A DNA stretch of 64,000 nt from Cysteiniphilum litorale (GTDB lineage Bacteria; Pseudomonadota; Gammaproteobacteria; Francisellales; Francisellaceae): the NCBI RefSeq assembly GCF_003428165.1, contig NZ_QLIQ01000002.1, positions 62,001 through 126,000 of the forward strand. The letters are read 5' to 3'. The notes below the pieces were generated by a model. That model was not told where the DNA came from, did no database searches, and saw only the letters and a list, made by a program, of their open reading frames with translations. The position numbers and the translations under genes are program-made. This document shows, piece after piece, positions 27,137 to 35,568 of the stretch. How positions within the stretch are numbered: the first letter of the stretch is position 1; the number at the start of each line of letters is the position of its first letter.

Positions 27137-27141
27137 ATATC

Positions 27142-29400
27142 ATGTTATGGCAGCCTTTAGTCAAAATCATTGAGCTTAAGCATGAGCTTGATGTCGTCTT
27201 ATCAATGTTTGCTAAAGAAGCATGCAAAGTGCTTAGTGTCGATGCGTGCAGTGTTTTTATTTTGGATGAAACAGAGCACACCTACACACTAAGCGCGTCA
27301 ACGCTAGTGCCAACACTGCGATCTGGGATGATCTACATCAGCGCCAAAGATGATCTTTTGGGTAAAGTTGCTTTGCGTGAAGAAGCACTTATTATTACCG
27401 ATATGTCTAAAGCTTCAAGCTATAGTGTGCTACAAACGCTTTCACGCAATCGCCTACAATCTTTATTAGCAGCGCCCGTTGTGCACAAAGGTGAAGTGAT
27501 CGCTATTATTGCGCTACAACTTAATGACAAAGACAAAATTACTGAAAGCCTGCAAACTGATGTTGCGACGCTATGCGCTAACTTGTCACTGCCATTGAAT
27601 CGCGCCATCCATATTGAAGATGTTTCCGAGCAAATTGAAGATAAACCACAAAGTCCGATGTACTTTGATGGCGTTAGCGCCAATGATGGGGTACAAAAAG
27701 GCATTGCGGTTGCGCGTTATAATATTACTGATATTGAAGAGATTCCTGATAAACCTACGCAATCAGACGATGAAGAACGTTTATTTATCAGTGCGGTAAA
27801 GGATGTCAAAGAATCTTTGGAGGAGATGCTAGAGCGTGTTACCCTCCTTGCGGGCAGTGAAGAAGCACAATTATTTGAAGCCTATTTGCAGATGATCGAT
27901 AGCAGTCGTTTTTATGACGCAATTATTGGCTATATCCGTCAGGGCATTTGGCTACAAAGCGCGATCAAACGTGTTGTCATCGAGCAAGCCACACTTTTTG
28001 AGCAAATGGATGAGCCTTACTTTGTCGAACGTGCCAGTGATATTCGTGATTTAGGCAAACGCATCTTATTGGCACTTGAGAATAAAATATTGAAGAAAAG
28101 TCACTACGCTGTTGATACTGTTCTTGTTGCGAGCGAAGTCACCGCATCGATGATTGCCGAAGTGCCTAAAGGGCGCTTAAAAGCAATTATCTCAGAACAC
28201 GGCTCCTCATACTCTCATGCAGCTATTTTAGCTAAAGCCTTATCTGTGCCTTTTGTTACAAGCATCAAAGCATTACCAATTAGCTTCATTGATGGCAAAG
28301 AGGTTATTGTTGATGCCTATGTGGGACGCATCTACATCCAACCTGCTAAGGGACTTAAATCAGCATATGAGCGTTTAATCAAGCATGAAAGCCAAAAAGC
28401 CGTTGAATTGCAAGCGCTTAAAGACTTATCAAGTACGACAATTGATGGGCATGAAATAACGCTTAAAGCAAATGTCGGTTTAATCGCTGATTTGGATCGC
28501 GCTTTAAGTCAAGGAGCAGCAGGCGTTGGCTTGTATCGCTCTGAGATTCCTTTTATGATTCGCGAGCGCTTCCCCAGTGAGGATGAGCAGCGCATTATTT
28601 ATCAACAAATTTTATCAACTTTCCCTAATAAACCTGCTGTCTTACGCACTTTAGATGTGGGGGCTGATAAAACACTACCTTACTTCTACGAAGAAGAGCA
28701 GAATCCGGCACTTGGTTGGCGCGGTATTCGCATGCTACTGGATCAGTCCAACCTTTTTTTAATGCAAATAAGAGCGATGCTTAAAGCAAGTTTACATCAT
28801 GATAACTTGCATATTTTGCTACCAATGATTACAACCATTGAGGAAGTCAAAGAAGCAAAACAGCTTATTCGTCAAGCCTATAAGGAAGTCATTGAAGAAG
28901 GGTTTGATATCGACAAGCCACGCATCGGCATCATGATTGAGGTTCCAGCTGCCGTTGTACTTGCAGAGCGTTTAATCGATCTTATTGACTTCGTATCCAT
29001 TGGCTCAAATGACTTAGCACAATACATTTTAGCTGTTGATCGCACCAATGAAAAAGTTGCCAATCTATACAATCAATTGCATCCGGCGATGATTCGTACA
29101 CTCTACCACTTAGTCAAAGTAGCCAAAAAGCACAATAAAGAAATCTCATTATGTGGTGAGCTTGGCGGCAACCCAATTGCCACCGCACTTCTTGTCGGCA
29201 TGGGGTTTGATAGTTTAAGCATGAACGCCTCAGCGCTTCTTAAGGTTAAACAGGTATTACGATCTGTTACTAAGAAACAATGCCGCAATGTGTTAAAGCA
29301 AGTGTTAAAACTCGCCACCACTGACGAGGTGCACACTTATTTGGAAAACTTCCTTGTTGAAAATGATTTAGGTGGTTTGATTCGCGCTGGGATTAATTAA
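27142..29400 (+). CDS. ptsP: Phosphoenolpyruvate-protein phosphotransferase, nitrogen PTS (EI-Ntr)
   Basis: 752-residue cytoplasmic protein with an N-terminal GAF domain (about 1-150) and the PTS enzyme I domains. The phosphorylated histidine is H359 in SSYSHAAILAKA. RSEIPFM, the TLDVGADKTLPY segment and GSNDLAQYILAVDR, with a catalytic-type cysteine in SLCGELGG, are typical. It passes phosphate from PEP to NPr and EIIA-Ntr, linking nitrogen status to regulation; those partner genes are not in this window. The stop lies five bases before the convergent porin-like gene. Confidence 0.93.
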   Translation: MLWQPLVKIIELKHELDVVLSMFAKEACKVLSVDACSVFILDETEHTYTLSASTLVPTLRSGMIYISAKDDLLGKVALREEALIITDMSKASSYSVLQTLSRNRLQSLLAAPVVHKGEVIAIIALQLNDKDKITESLQTDVATLCANLSLPLNRAIHIEDVSEQIEDKPQSPMYFDGVSANDGVQKGIAVARYNITDIEEIPDKPTQSDDEERLFISAVKDVKESLEEMLERVTLLAGSEEAQLFEAYLQMIDSSRFYDAIIGYIRQGIWLQSAIKRVVIEQATLFEQMDEPYFVERASDIRDLGKRILLALENKILKKSHYAVDTVLVASEVTASMIAEVPKGRLKAIISEHGSSYSHAAILAKALSVPFVTSIKALPISFIDGKEVIVDAYVGRIYIQPAKGLKSAYERLIKHESQKAVELQALKDLSSTTIDGHEITLKANVGLIADLDRALSQGAAGVGLYRSEIPFMIRERFPSEDEQRIIYQQILSTFPNKPAVLRTLDVGADKTLPYFYEEEQNPALGWRGIRMLLDQSNLFLMQIRAMLKASLHHDNLHILLPMITTIEEVKEAKQLIRQAYKEVIEEGFDIDKPRIGIMIEVPAAVVLAERLIDLIDFVSIGSNDLAQYILAVDRTNEKVANLYNQLHPAMIRTLYHLVKVAKKHNKEISLCGELGGNPIATALLVGMGFDSLSMNASALLKVKQVLRSVTKKQCRNVLKQVLKLATTDEVHTYLENFLVENDLGGLIRAGIN

Positions 29401-29405
29401 CACCC

Positions 29406-29930
29406 TTAGAAATAATGCACAAATCCAATATCAAATAAATTCATTGTTCCACTGGTTTTTGCTGGGATAATATTGCGATAGTTTGCAGTTAAGGCAAAAT
29501 TTTGACTTAATGTATAAGCTACACCAACACCAATATTTGATGCAAATTCAGTATGTGCCATACTAAGCTTACCTACGCCTAAAAGTACATAAGGGGTAAA
29601 AAGCGTTTGTGTTGGTAGTGAAAACACTACGTCAGCCCGTGTATAGGTACTGAATTTTGTACTTTGCGCACTGTCCTCACTCCGCGCTGTAAATAGAATA
29701 CTACCCGCCTTAATCGAAAAATAAGGACTAAAGCTATATCCAAAACTTAGTGTTAATTCAGGTGATGTTTTATACCCCGTGCCACTATTTGTTAGCACAC
29801 CAACGGCGGGAGCTAAAAAGAAGCCGGTACGCGTTGCCTGTTCATCTTGTGCTGAGTAACTATTTGCATAACCACAACTTGCAACCGCTAGCACACCAGC
29901 GAAAATATAGGCAAAACTCTTTGTGTTCAT
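29406..29930 (-). CDS. Small outer-membrane beta-barrel protein
   Basis: 174 residues from ATG 29930, with AAGGATGG upstream. A signal peptide is predicted (MNTKSFAYIFAGVLAVASC followed by a GYANSYSA cleavage region). The mature part alternates polar and hydrophobic strands (SPELTLSFGYSFSPYFSIKA, FTPYVLLGVGK, NIGVGVAYTLSQNFALTANY) and ends FDIGFVHYF, the aromatic C-terminus recognised by BamA. It resembles the eight-strand OmpW/OmpA-type barrels. Function is unknown. Confidence 0.75.
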   Translation of the reverse strand: MNTKSFAYIFAGVLAVASCGYANSYSAQDEQATRTGFFLAPAVGVLTNSGTGYKTSPELTLSFGYSFSPYFSIKAGSILFTARSEDSAQSTKFSTYTRADVVFSLPTQTLFTPYVLLGVGKLSMAHTEFASNIGVGVAYTLSQNFALTANYRNIIPAKTSGTMNLFDIGFVHYF

Positions 29931-30004
29931 AACAATCCATCCTTGTATATTAATTTGAAAAACAGGCGCCATTGTGCATATAAAAAGTCATTAAATCAAG
30001 GGTA

Positions 30005-30034
30005 AATTGATCAGTTGTTCTATATAATTGATCA
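30005..30034. promoter_or_regulatory. Paired AATTGATCA boxes, possible operator
   Basis: Two identical AATTGATCA boxes start exactly 21 bp apart (30005 and 30026), two helical turns, in the 228-bp divergent region between the barrel gene and the rlmI-like gene. They lie upstream of a possible minus-strand promoter for the barrel gene (TTGATT, 17 bp, CACAAT). A dimeric regulator could bind them, but none is identified. Confidence 0.35.
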
Positions 30035-30071
30035 TTAGCACCTTTTTAACTGTTATTAAATCATAAGCGCC

Positions 30072-30102
30072 TATACCGCTCGTAAATCATTTTGCGGTAT
30101 AT
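30072..30102 (+). repeat. Interspersed hairpin repeat, copy B
   Basis: Perfect 8-bp stem TATACCGC (30072-30079) / GCGGTATA (30094-30101) around CTCGTAAATCATTTT-like loop sequence. It shares its core with copies A, C and D and begins 87 bp upstream of the rlmI-like start. A TATAAT at 30123-30128 follows it. Confidence 0.6.
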
Positions 30103-30158
30103 ACACAACACATCGGCTAAAGTATAATTCCGGCACATTTATCCAAAATGCTCCTAGC

Positions 30159-31340
30159 ATGAATATTCCAACAATCAGCCTTAATAGCAAAATCAAAAAC
30201 TTCCATACCCGACAAATTTTCTATAGTAATGAGGTCAATCATCTAGCTCCTGAGTTGCTTAACCCGCATGGTTCAGCTTTGGTTGAACAGCAAGGCAGAC
30301 TAGCTCTATATAGCAAACATCAACTTGCAGCAATCAGAATGACACGCATTAGCATGGAATCGATTAATAACCACGATATTGAATATGCGCTACGACAATT
30401 CCTAGCACAACTGCAATATGATAAACAGCAATTTTATTTTGTTCAACAAGAAGAGGCCTTTCGCTTATGCCATGGCGATCATGATGGGCTCCCTGGGATT
30501 ACCATTGACTGCTATAACTCGACCACCGTTGTGCAGTCAAGCTCAGCTGCATCTGATTTACTCATGCCCTACGTTATTCAAGCATTGGTAGCCCTTATGC
30601 CTGACACCGCTATTTTTGAACGAAGCACAGGGCAAATACGTGAGATCGAAAAACTAGGCAGTATTACTCAATGGCAATATTTATCTGGTGAATTAACTCA
30701 AACCACTTTGTTTGCTGGCAAGCGCATTATGTTTGATCTGATCAACGGTCAAAAAACCGGCCTTTTTCTCGACCAGCGCCTAAACCTTATCGCACTACGC
30801 AACTATCTTCACAAAGAGATGACTAGCATGCTAGATATTTGCAGTTACATGGGTGCGTGGAGTGTTGCCGCTGCAGATTTCATTGACCATTTTACACTTA
30901 TCGACCAAAGTAAAGCCGCCCTAGCTATGGCAAAAACCAATATTGAAGAAAATCATCAAAACACAAGTAGCATAGACATTGAGCTTGAGCATGGTGACAT
31001 ATTTGAAACACTCAAAAAATTAAAAGCCGAGCAACAATACTTTGATGTTGTTGTAGCAGACCCGCCTGCTTTTGCTAAATCAAAAAAACACATTCCAGAA
31101 GCAAAACGCGCCTATCAACGCTTGTTTAAACTAGCACTTTCGTGCCTGAATAAAGGCGGATTATTCATCGCTTGTAGTTGTAGTCGCCACATCGATGAGA
31201 CCACTTTCTTTGAGATACTTCAATCGCTTTCTTATGACTTGGTTTTGTTACATAAAGGATACTCATCACCCTGCCACACACAGTCCATCCATGTCGATTA
31301 TCACGATTATTTAAAATGCTATATTTTTAAGCTACGCTAA
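30159..31340 (+). CDS. rlmI: Class I rRNA (cytosine-C5) methyltransferase, RlmI-like
   Basis: 393 residues. The N-terminal PUA-like domain (with HPHGSALVE-type turns) is followed by the EEAFRLCHGDHDGLPGITID region and a Rossmann SAM domain. Motifs are KTGLFLDQRLN, LDICSYMGAWSV, ADPPAFAKSK (about 300-309) and the catalytic-cysteine motif ACSCSRHID. This fits RlmI, which modifies 23S rRNA. The exact target base is assigned by family only. It converges with skp. Confidence 0.85.
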   Translation: MNIPTISLNSKIKNFHTRQIFYSNEVNHLAPELLNPHGSALVEQQGRLALYSKHQLAAIRMTRISMESINNHDIEYALRQFLAQLQYDKQQFYFVQQEEAFRLCHGDHDGLPGITIDCYNSTTVVQSSSAASDLLMPYVIQALVALMPDTAIFERSTGQIREIEKLGSITQWQYLSGELTQTTLFAGKRIMFDLINGQKTGLFLDQRLNLIALRNYLHKEMTSMLDICSYMGAWSVAAADFIDHFTLIDQSKAALAMAKTNIEENHQNTSSIDIELEHGDIFETLKKLKAEQQYFDVVVADPPAFAKSKKHIPEAKRAYQRLFKLALSCLNKGGLFIACSCSRHIDETTFFEILQSLSYDLVLLHKGYSSPCHTQSIHVDYHDYLKCYIFKLR

Positions 31341-31358
31341 CGCTGCTTATTATTTCTA

Positions 31359-31895
31359 TTATTTTTTCTCGGCAGATGCGCCTTGTTTTTTCATCTGCGC
31401 AACCACTTGATCAGTCACATCGACTTTCAAATCAGGTGCCGCATATGCTACTGCTTGCGAGCTTAGAATTAAGCTGTATTTACCTTCTTTGGCAACAGAT
31501 TCGACAGCGGTATTAAAGCTTGCTTGGAAATCCTGAGCAATTTTTTGCTCTTGCTGCATCTCGCTTTGCTTAAATGCCGTCGCTTGTTGCTTAAAGCTAT
31601 TCTGTTCATCAGTTAATGCTTTTTGCTGCTTATCCAGATCAGATTTTGTCAGCGTTGGCGCATTGGTTTGTAAGGTTTGCATTTTTTCTAGCAAGCCTTG
31701 TTGCTGCTTTTGTAGCTCATCTGCCTTTGGCTGTAATTTTGTTTGTAATGCCTGAATGCTCTGTTCACCTTGCGGCACGGATTGATAAATCTCAACTGGA
31801 TTAACCAAGCCTATTTTTAAGCTACTTGCATCTGCGGCAAAGGCAGCACTGGTCACCGCCATTGATGCCAAACCAATCATTGCTAATTTTTTCAT
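31359..31895 (-). CDS. skp: Periplasmic chaperone Skp/OmpH
   Basis: 178 residues with a signal peptide (MKKLAMIGLASMAVTSAAFA) and long lysine- and glutamine-rich helices forming the tentacles of the trimeric jellyfish chaperone. It holds unfolded outer-membrane proteins for delivery to BamA, whose gene is immediately upstream. IGLVNPVEIYQSVPQ and the SLILSSQAVAYAA strand form the body domain. Length is usual. Confidence 0.92.
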   Translation of the reverse strand: MKKLAMIGLASMAVTSAAFAADASSLKIGLVNPVEIYQSVPQGEQSIQALQTKLQPKADELQKQQQGLLEKMQTLQTNAPTLTKSDLDKQQKALTDEQNSFKQQATAFKQSEMQQEQKIAQDFQASFNTAVESVAKEGKYSLILSSQAVAYAAPDLKVDVTDQVVAQMKKQGASAEKK

Positions 31896-31953
31896 ATTTA
31901 CTCCTTAGATTTAACTAAATTTAGAATCTTATAATACTTTTCAACCCAAAAGA

Positions 31954-34356
31954 TTAGAACGTTTGCCCCAGTGTGAACTGGAAAATTTGCGTTGAATCGC
32001 CAGGCTTGGCATTTAATGGTTTTGCCAAACTAAACGCCATGGCACCTAATGGGGATAACCATTGGAATTCAACACCCACTGAGTAACGTAAATTAGAGAA
32101 CGTTGGCGAGCTATCACCGGCAGTTCCAGGCCAAATCACACCGCTATTTGTACCTGAATTATATGTTGGGATATTGTAAGTGTTATAGACATTACCTGCA
32201 TCAAAGAACATCCCTAAACGCATATTACGACTGTCTTTTAAGCCTGGAATTGGAAACAAAATATCCACATTCGTGTACACATTTAAGTTACCGCCTATCG
32301 AGTTACCTTGCTCTGCTGCGCTACCGTTTGGTGTATAGGTATCAGAAGGCCCCATACCCCCTTGAGAGAAGCCACGCACTGAGCCCCAGCCACCACCATA
32401 GAAGTTCTGGAAAAATGGTAAATACTCAGTATCACCATAGCCATTACCATAACCGACGCCACCTTTGACTGAAAGTGTGACATCGCCAACAATTGGATGG
32501 AAGAAACCAGCAGATCCCGTGACTTTATACCACTGTAGATCACTAATTCCGGGTACTGACACAGTACCATTTAGCCCTAAGGTCGTTCCTTCTGTTGGGA
32601 AATAAGCACGGTTTGTTGAATTATGATTCCAACCTAGATTCACCGTAAATGTATTAAAGGAGGTTTGACCATCATTTTGCTTAACAAACCAATCTAAAAT
32701 ACTCGATGTCCCACCACTAGGCTGCAATACTTGCGTGTGATCAACACCACCACCGACACTAATCGAGTCAAATGCTGATGTTGGAATACTATAGCCTAAA
32801 TTCGCACCATATTGATTTAAGCGATAACTTGCAATTGATGTGTCATCATAATCCGTGCGTGATAAATACGTACTAATCGTCTGGCTAATACCAGATTGGG
32901 TAAAGTACGGGTCGGTATAAGACATATTCAAGCTTTGATAAACACTTGATAAATTCGCACCAATCGAGAATTGATTACCCGTACCTTGAATATTAGGCAA
33001 CGCTAAATTACCGCCAATCATAAAGTTATAAAGCTGTGAGTAACCAATGCTGGCGCTGACCGTATTGGCACTTCTTTCTTTAATATCATAATCCATATTG
33101 ACTAGGTCATCAGAGCCAGGCACTGGCATCTTTTTAACCGTTACATCTTGGACAAATGGCATTCTTTGTAATTTAATTTTTGATTGATCAATCATTGTCT
33201 GATTGTAAACACCGGATTCAAAATACTGCATCTGACGGCGGTAAACATAATCATTGGTAACATTATTTCCTAGGAAATTAATCTGATTAATATAGACTTT
33301 TTTACCGGGGTCAATATAAAAAGTTAACGCTACCGTTTTGTTATCTTTATCAACATTAGGCACTGGATTAACATTGGCAAAGGCATAACCTTTATCGCCC
33401 AATGCTTGTGTAATTGCCTTGGCGCTATCTAGGACTTTTTGGCGTGAGAAGGTATCTCCTGCTTTAAAACTAATGAGCTTCTCAAGATCGGCTTTGGCAA
33501 TAACAAACTTACCTTCTAATGATACTTTAGAGACTTTGTAAATCTCGCCTTCACTGACATCAAAAGCGATAAATGCATTTTCTTTATTCGGTGATAATGA
33601 TGCCTGCTGTGAAGTCACTTTAAAGTCCAAGTAACCATTATTCATATAGTAATTACTCAGATCTTCCGTTGAAGACTGCATATTAGTTGGCGAGTAATCC
33701 GCCTTTGAGGTAAACAGCCCCCATAAATTCCAAATTGACGGTGTTTTAAAAGTGATATTATCAATAAGCTCACTTTGTGAGAATGCTTTATTGCCAATCA
33801 CATTAATGCGACGTACGGTCGCGGTTTTGCCCTCGGCGATATTGATCTTGATCGCCACACGGTTACGCACTTCTTTAATCTCTTGTATATCAACCGTCGT
33901 TGAGTAATAACCCATCAATGCATATTGCATTAACAAAGATTGCTTGACCTGAAATAGTATCTCAGGATTAGCGATATTACCGACATCAAGTCCTGCTTCG
34001 CGCAAGACTTTTTTCATGTCATCATTTTTGATCTTATCATTACCATCAAAATCAACCGCGCTGATTGCTGGACGCTCTGCTACTTTCACAATCAAGCTAT
34101 TGCCATCTTGATACAACTGTACATTTTTGAAAAACCCACTGCTGTAAAGCGATTTAATTGCCTCATTGGTTTCGGCTGCATCTATCGTTTCCCCTGCATG
34201 AATACCTAAATCATTCAGCACAGTTTCTTTTGAGATGCGCTCCAAACCTTCAACTTTTATATTTTTGGCAACAAAGCTATTTTGTGCATAAGCACCAGCA
34301 AAAGGTGCGGCACCTAAAAGCGTAAGTAACAATGTTTTTTTCAATGATAAGCTCAA
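31954..34356 (-). CDS. bamA: Outer-membrane protein assembly factor BamA
   Basis: 800-residue essential Omp85 insertase. A signal peptide (about 1-24) is followed by five POTRA repeats (about 27-425) and a 16-strand beta barrel. The barrel carries the VRGFSQGG (VRGF/Y) motif in the inward loop and ends with a C-terminal aromatic strand (IFQFTLGQTF). The start is TTG 34356 with AAGGAAG upstream. It is followed by skp. The usual cdsA and rseP genes are not upstream; dxr is. Confidence 0.95.
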   Translation of the reverse strand: MSLSLKKTLLLTLLGAAPFAGAYAQNSFVAKNIKVEGLERISKETVLNDLGIHAGETIDAAETNEAIKSLYSSGFFKNVQLYQDGNSLIVKVAERPAISAVDFDGNDKIKNDDMKKVLREAGLDVGNIANPEILFQVKQSLLMQYALMGYYSTTVDIQEIKEVRNRVAIKINIAEGKTATVRRINVIGNKAFSQSELIDNITFKTPSIWNLWGLFTSKADYSPTNMQSSTEDLSNYYMNNGYLDFKVTSQQASLSPNKENAFIAFDVSEGEIYKVSKVSLEGKFVIAKADLEKLISFKAGDTFSRQKVLDSAKAITQALGDKGYAFANVNPVPNVDKDNKTVALTFYIDPGKKVYINQINFLGNNVTNDYVYRRQMQYFESGVYNQTMIDQSKIKLQRMPFVQDVTVKKMPVPGSDDLVNMDYDIKERSANTVSASIGYSQLYNFMIGGNLALPNIQGTGNQFSIGANLSSVYQSLNMSYTDPYFTQSGISQTISTYLSRTDYDDTSIASYRLNQYGANLGYSIPTSAFDSISVGGGVDHTQVLQPSGGTSSILDWFVKQNDGQTSFNTFTVNLGWNHNSTNRAYFPTEGTTLGLNGTVSVPGISDLQWYKVTGSAGFFHPIVGDVTLSVKGGVGYGNGYGDTEYLPFFQNFYGGGWGSVRGFSQGGMGPSDTYTPNGSAAEQGNSIGGNLNVYTNVDILFPIPGLKDSRNMRLGMFFDAGNVYNTYNIPTYNSGTNSGVIWPGTAGDSSPTFSNLRYSVGVEFQWLSPLGAMAFSLAKPLNAKPGDSTQIFQFTLGQTF

Positions 34357-34386
34357 GCTAATCTTCCTTCATTTAAATTATTTTAT

Positions 34387-35565
34387 TCAATCTTTATCTG
34401 TATTTAAAAGCACTGAAACATGCCTACGCGCCTTTAAATCAATTGCAATGACATCATCAATGGTTTCAGGTTTATTCAATTTTAATTCTTGCAAAACTCG
34501 TTCAATATACTCGATTATTTCCAAATATTGTATTTTTTCCGCCAAAAAAGCCTCAACCAGCACCTCATTGACAGCATTTAACACAATTGTTGCAGCATAA
34601 TCTTGACGTTTTAGCATGTCATACACCAATGGAATAAGTGCAAAACGCTGCCCATCCAGTGCATTAAAGCTTAATGGTTTAGCAGTAAAATCAAGCTTTG
34701 GCACATTGATTTTATGCCTTTGTGGATAATACATCGCGTAACCAATCGGGGTTTTCATATCTGGGGATCCCATTTGTGCTATAAAACTACCGTCATGATA
34801 TTCAACCATCGAGTGCACAATACTTTGTGGATGAATCAATACTTCAATTTTCTCGACTGGCACTTGAAATAACCAATAAGCCTCGATAACCTCTAGCGCT
34901 TTGTTCATCATCGTTGACGAATCAACGGATATTTTACGCCCCATTTGCCAGTTTGGATGTGCGCATGCCTCATCTGGCGTGATATCTTTAAGCTCACCCA
35001 GAGACTTTTCGCGAAAAGGACCGCCCGAGGCCGTTAAAATAATTCTGGAAATTGCCAGTTGATCATAATGTTTATCTTGATCGGGCAAACATTGAAAAAT
35101 CGCGTTGTGCTCACTATCCACAGGCAATATCATCGCATTAGATTGTTTTGCTGCACGCATGAAAATCTCACCCGCAGTGACCAACGCTTCTTTATTTGCT
35201 AGTAAAATGGTTTTGCCTTTATTCACTGCTGCAAACGTTGGTGCCAATCCTGCAATACCAACAATGGCAGCCATAACCATATCCACTTTATCAGCACTTG
35301 CTACAGAAATAAGCCCCTCTTTGCCATATAGCACTATCGTCTGACAATCTAAAGCTTTAAGATCATTACTAAGCTTATTTGCTAAGCTCTCATCTGCAAC
35401 TACAGCATAGCGTGGGGAAAATTTAAGGCATTGCTGATATAACAGCTCGATATTACGATGTGCAGTCAATGCATAAACTTCAAAATCAGCAGGATTATCG
35501 CGAATAATCTCTAGCGTATTAACACCAATTGATCCTGTCGCCCCCAAAATCGTGATGACTTTCAC
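34387..35565 (-). CDS. dxr: 1-deoxy-D-xylulose 5-phosphate reductoisomerase
   Basis: 392-residue enzyme that makes methylerythritol 4-phosphate from DXP with NADPH, in the non-mevalonate isoprenoid pathway. The LGATGSIGVNTLEII nucleotide motif, ANKEALV, LPVDSEHNAIFQCL and DSSTMMNKALEVIEA motifs are intact. The start is GTG 35565 with a GGAG ribosome-binding site inside the last codons of gyrA, three bases away, so it is probably co-transcribed with gyrA. Confidence 0.95.
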   Translation of the reverse strand: MKVITILGATGSIGVNTLEIIRDNPADFEVYALTAHRNIELLYQQCLKFSPRYAVVADESLANKLSNDLKALDCQTIVLYGKEGLISVASADKVDMVMAAIVGIAGLAPTFAAVNKGKTILLANKEALVTAGEIFMRAAKQSNAMILPVDSEHNAIFQCLPDQDKHYDQLAISRIILTASGGPFREKSLGELKDITPDEACAHPNWQMGRKISVDSSTMMNKALEVIEAYWLFQVPVEKIEVLIHPQSIVHSMVEYHDGSFIAQMGSPDMKTPIGYAMYYPQRHKINVPKLDFTAKPLSFNALDGQRFALIPLVYDMLKRQDYAATIVLNAVNEVLVEAFLAEKIQYLEIIEYIERVLQELKLNKPETIDDVIAIDLKARRHVSVLLNTDKD

Positions 35566-35568
35566 GAA

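Noticed and set aside
32103-32468. 121-codon plus-strand ORF with Tyr/His-rich translation
   Set aside because: Antisense to the bamA barrel.
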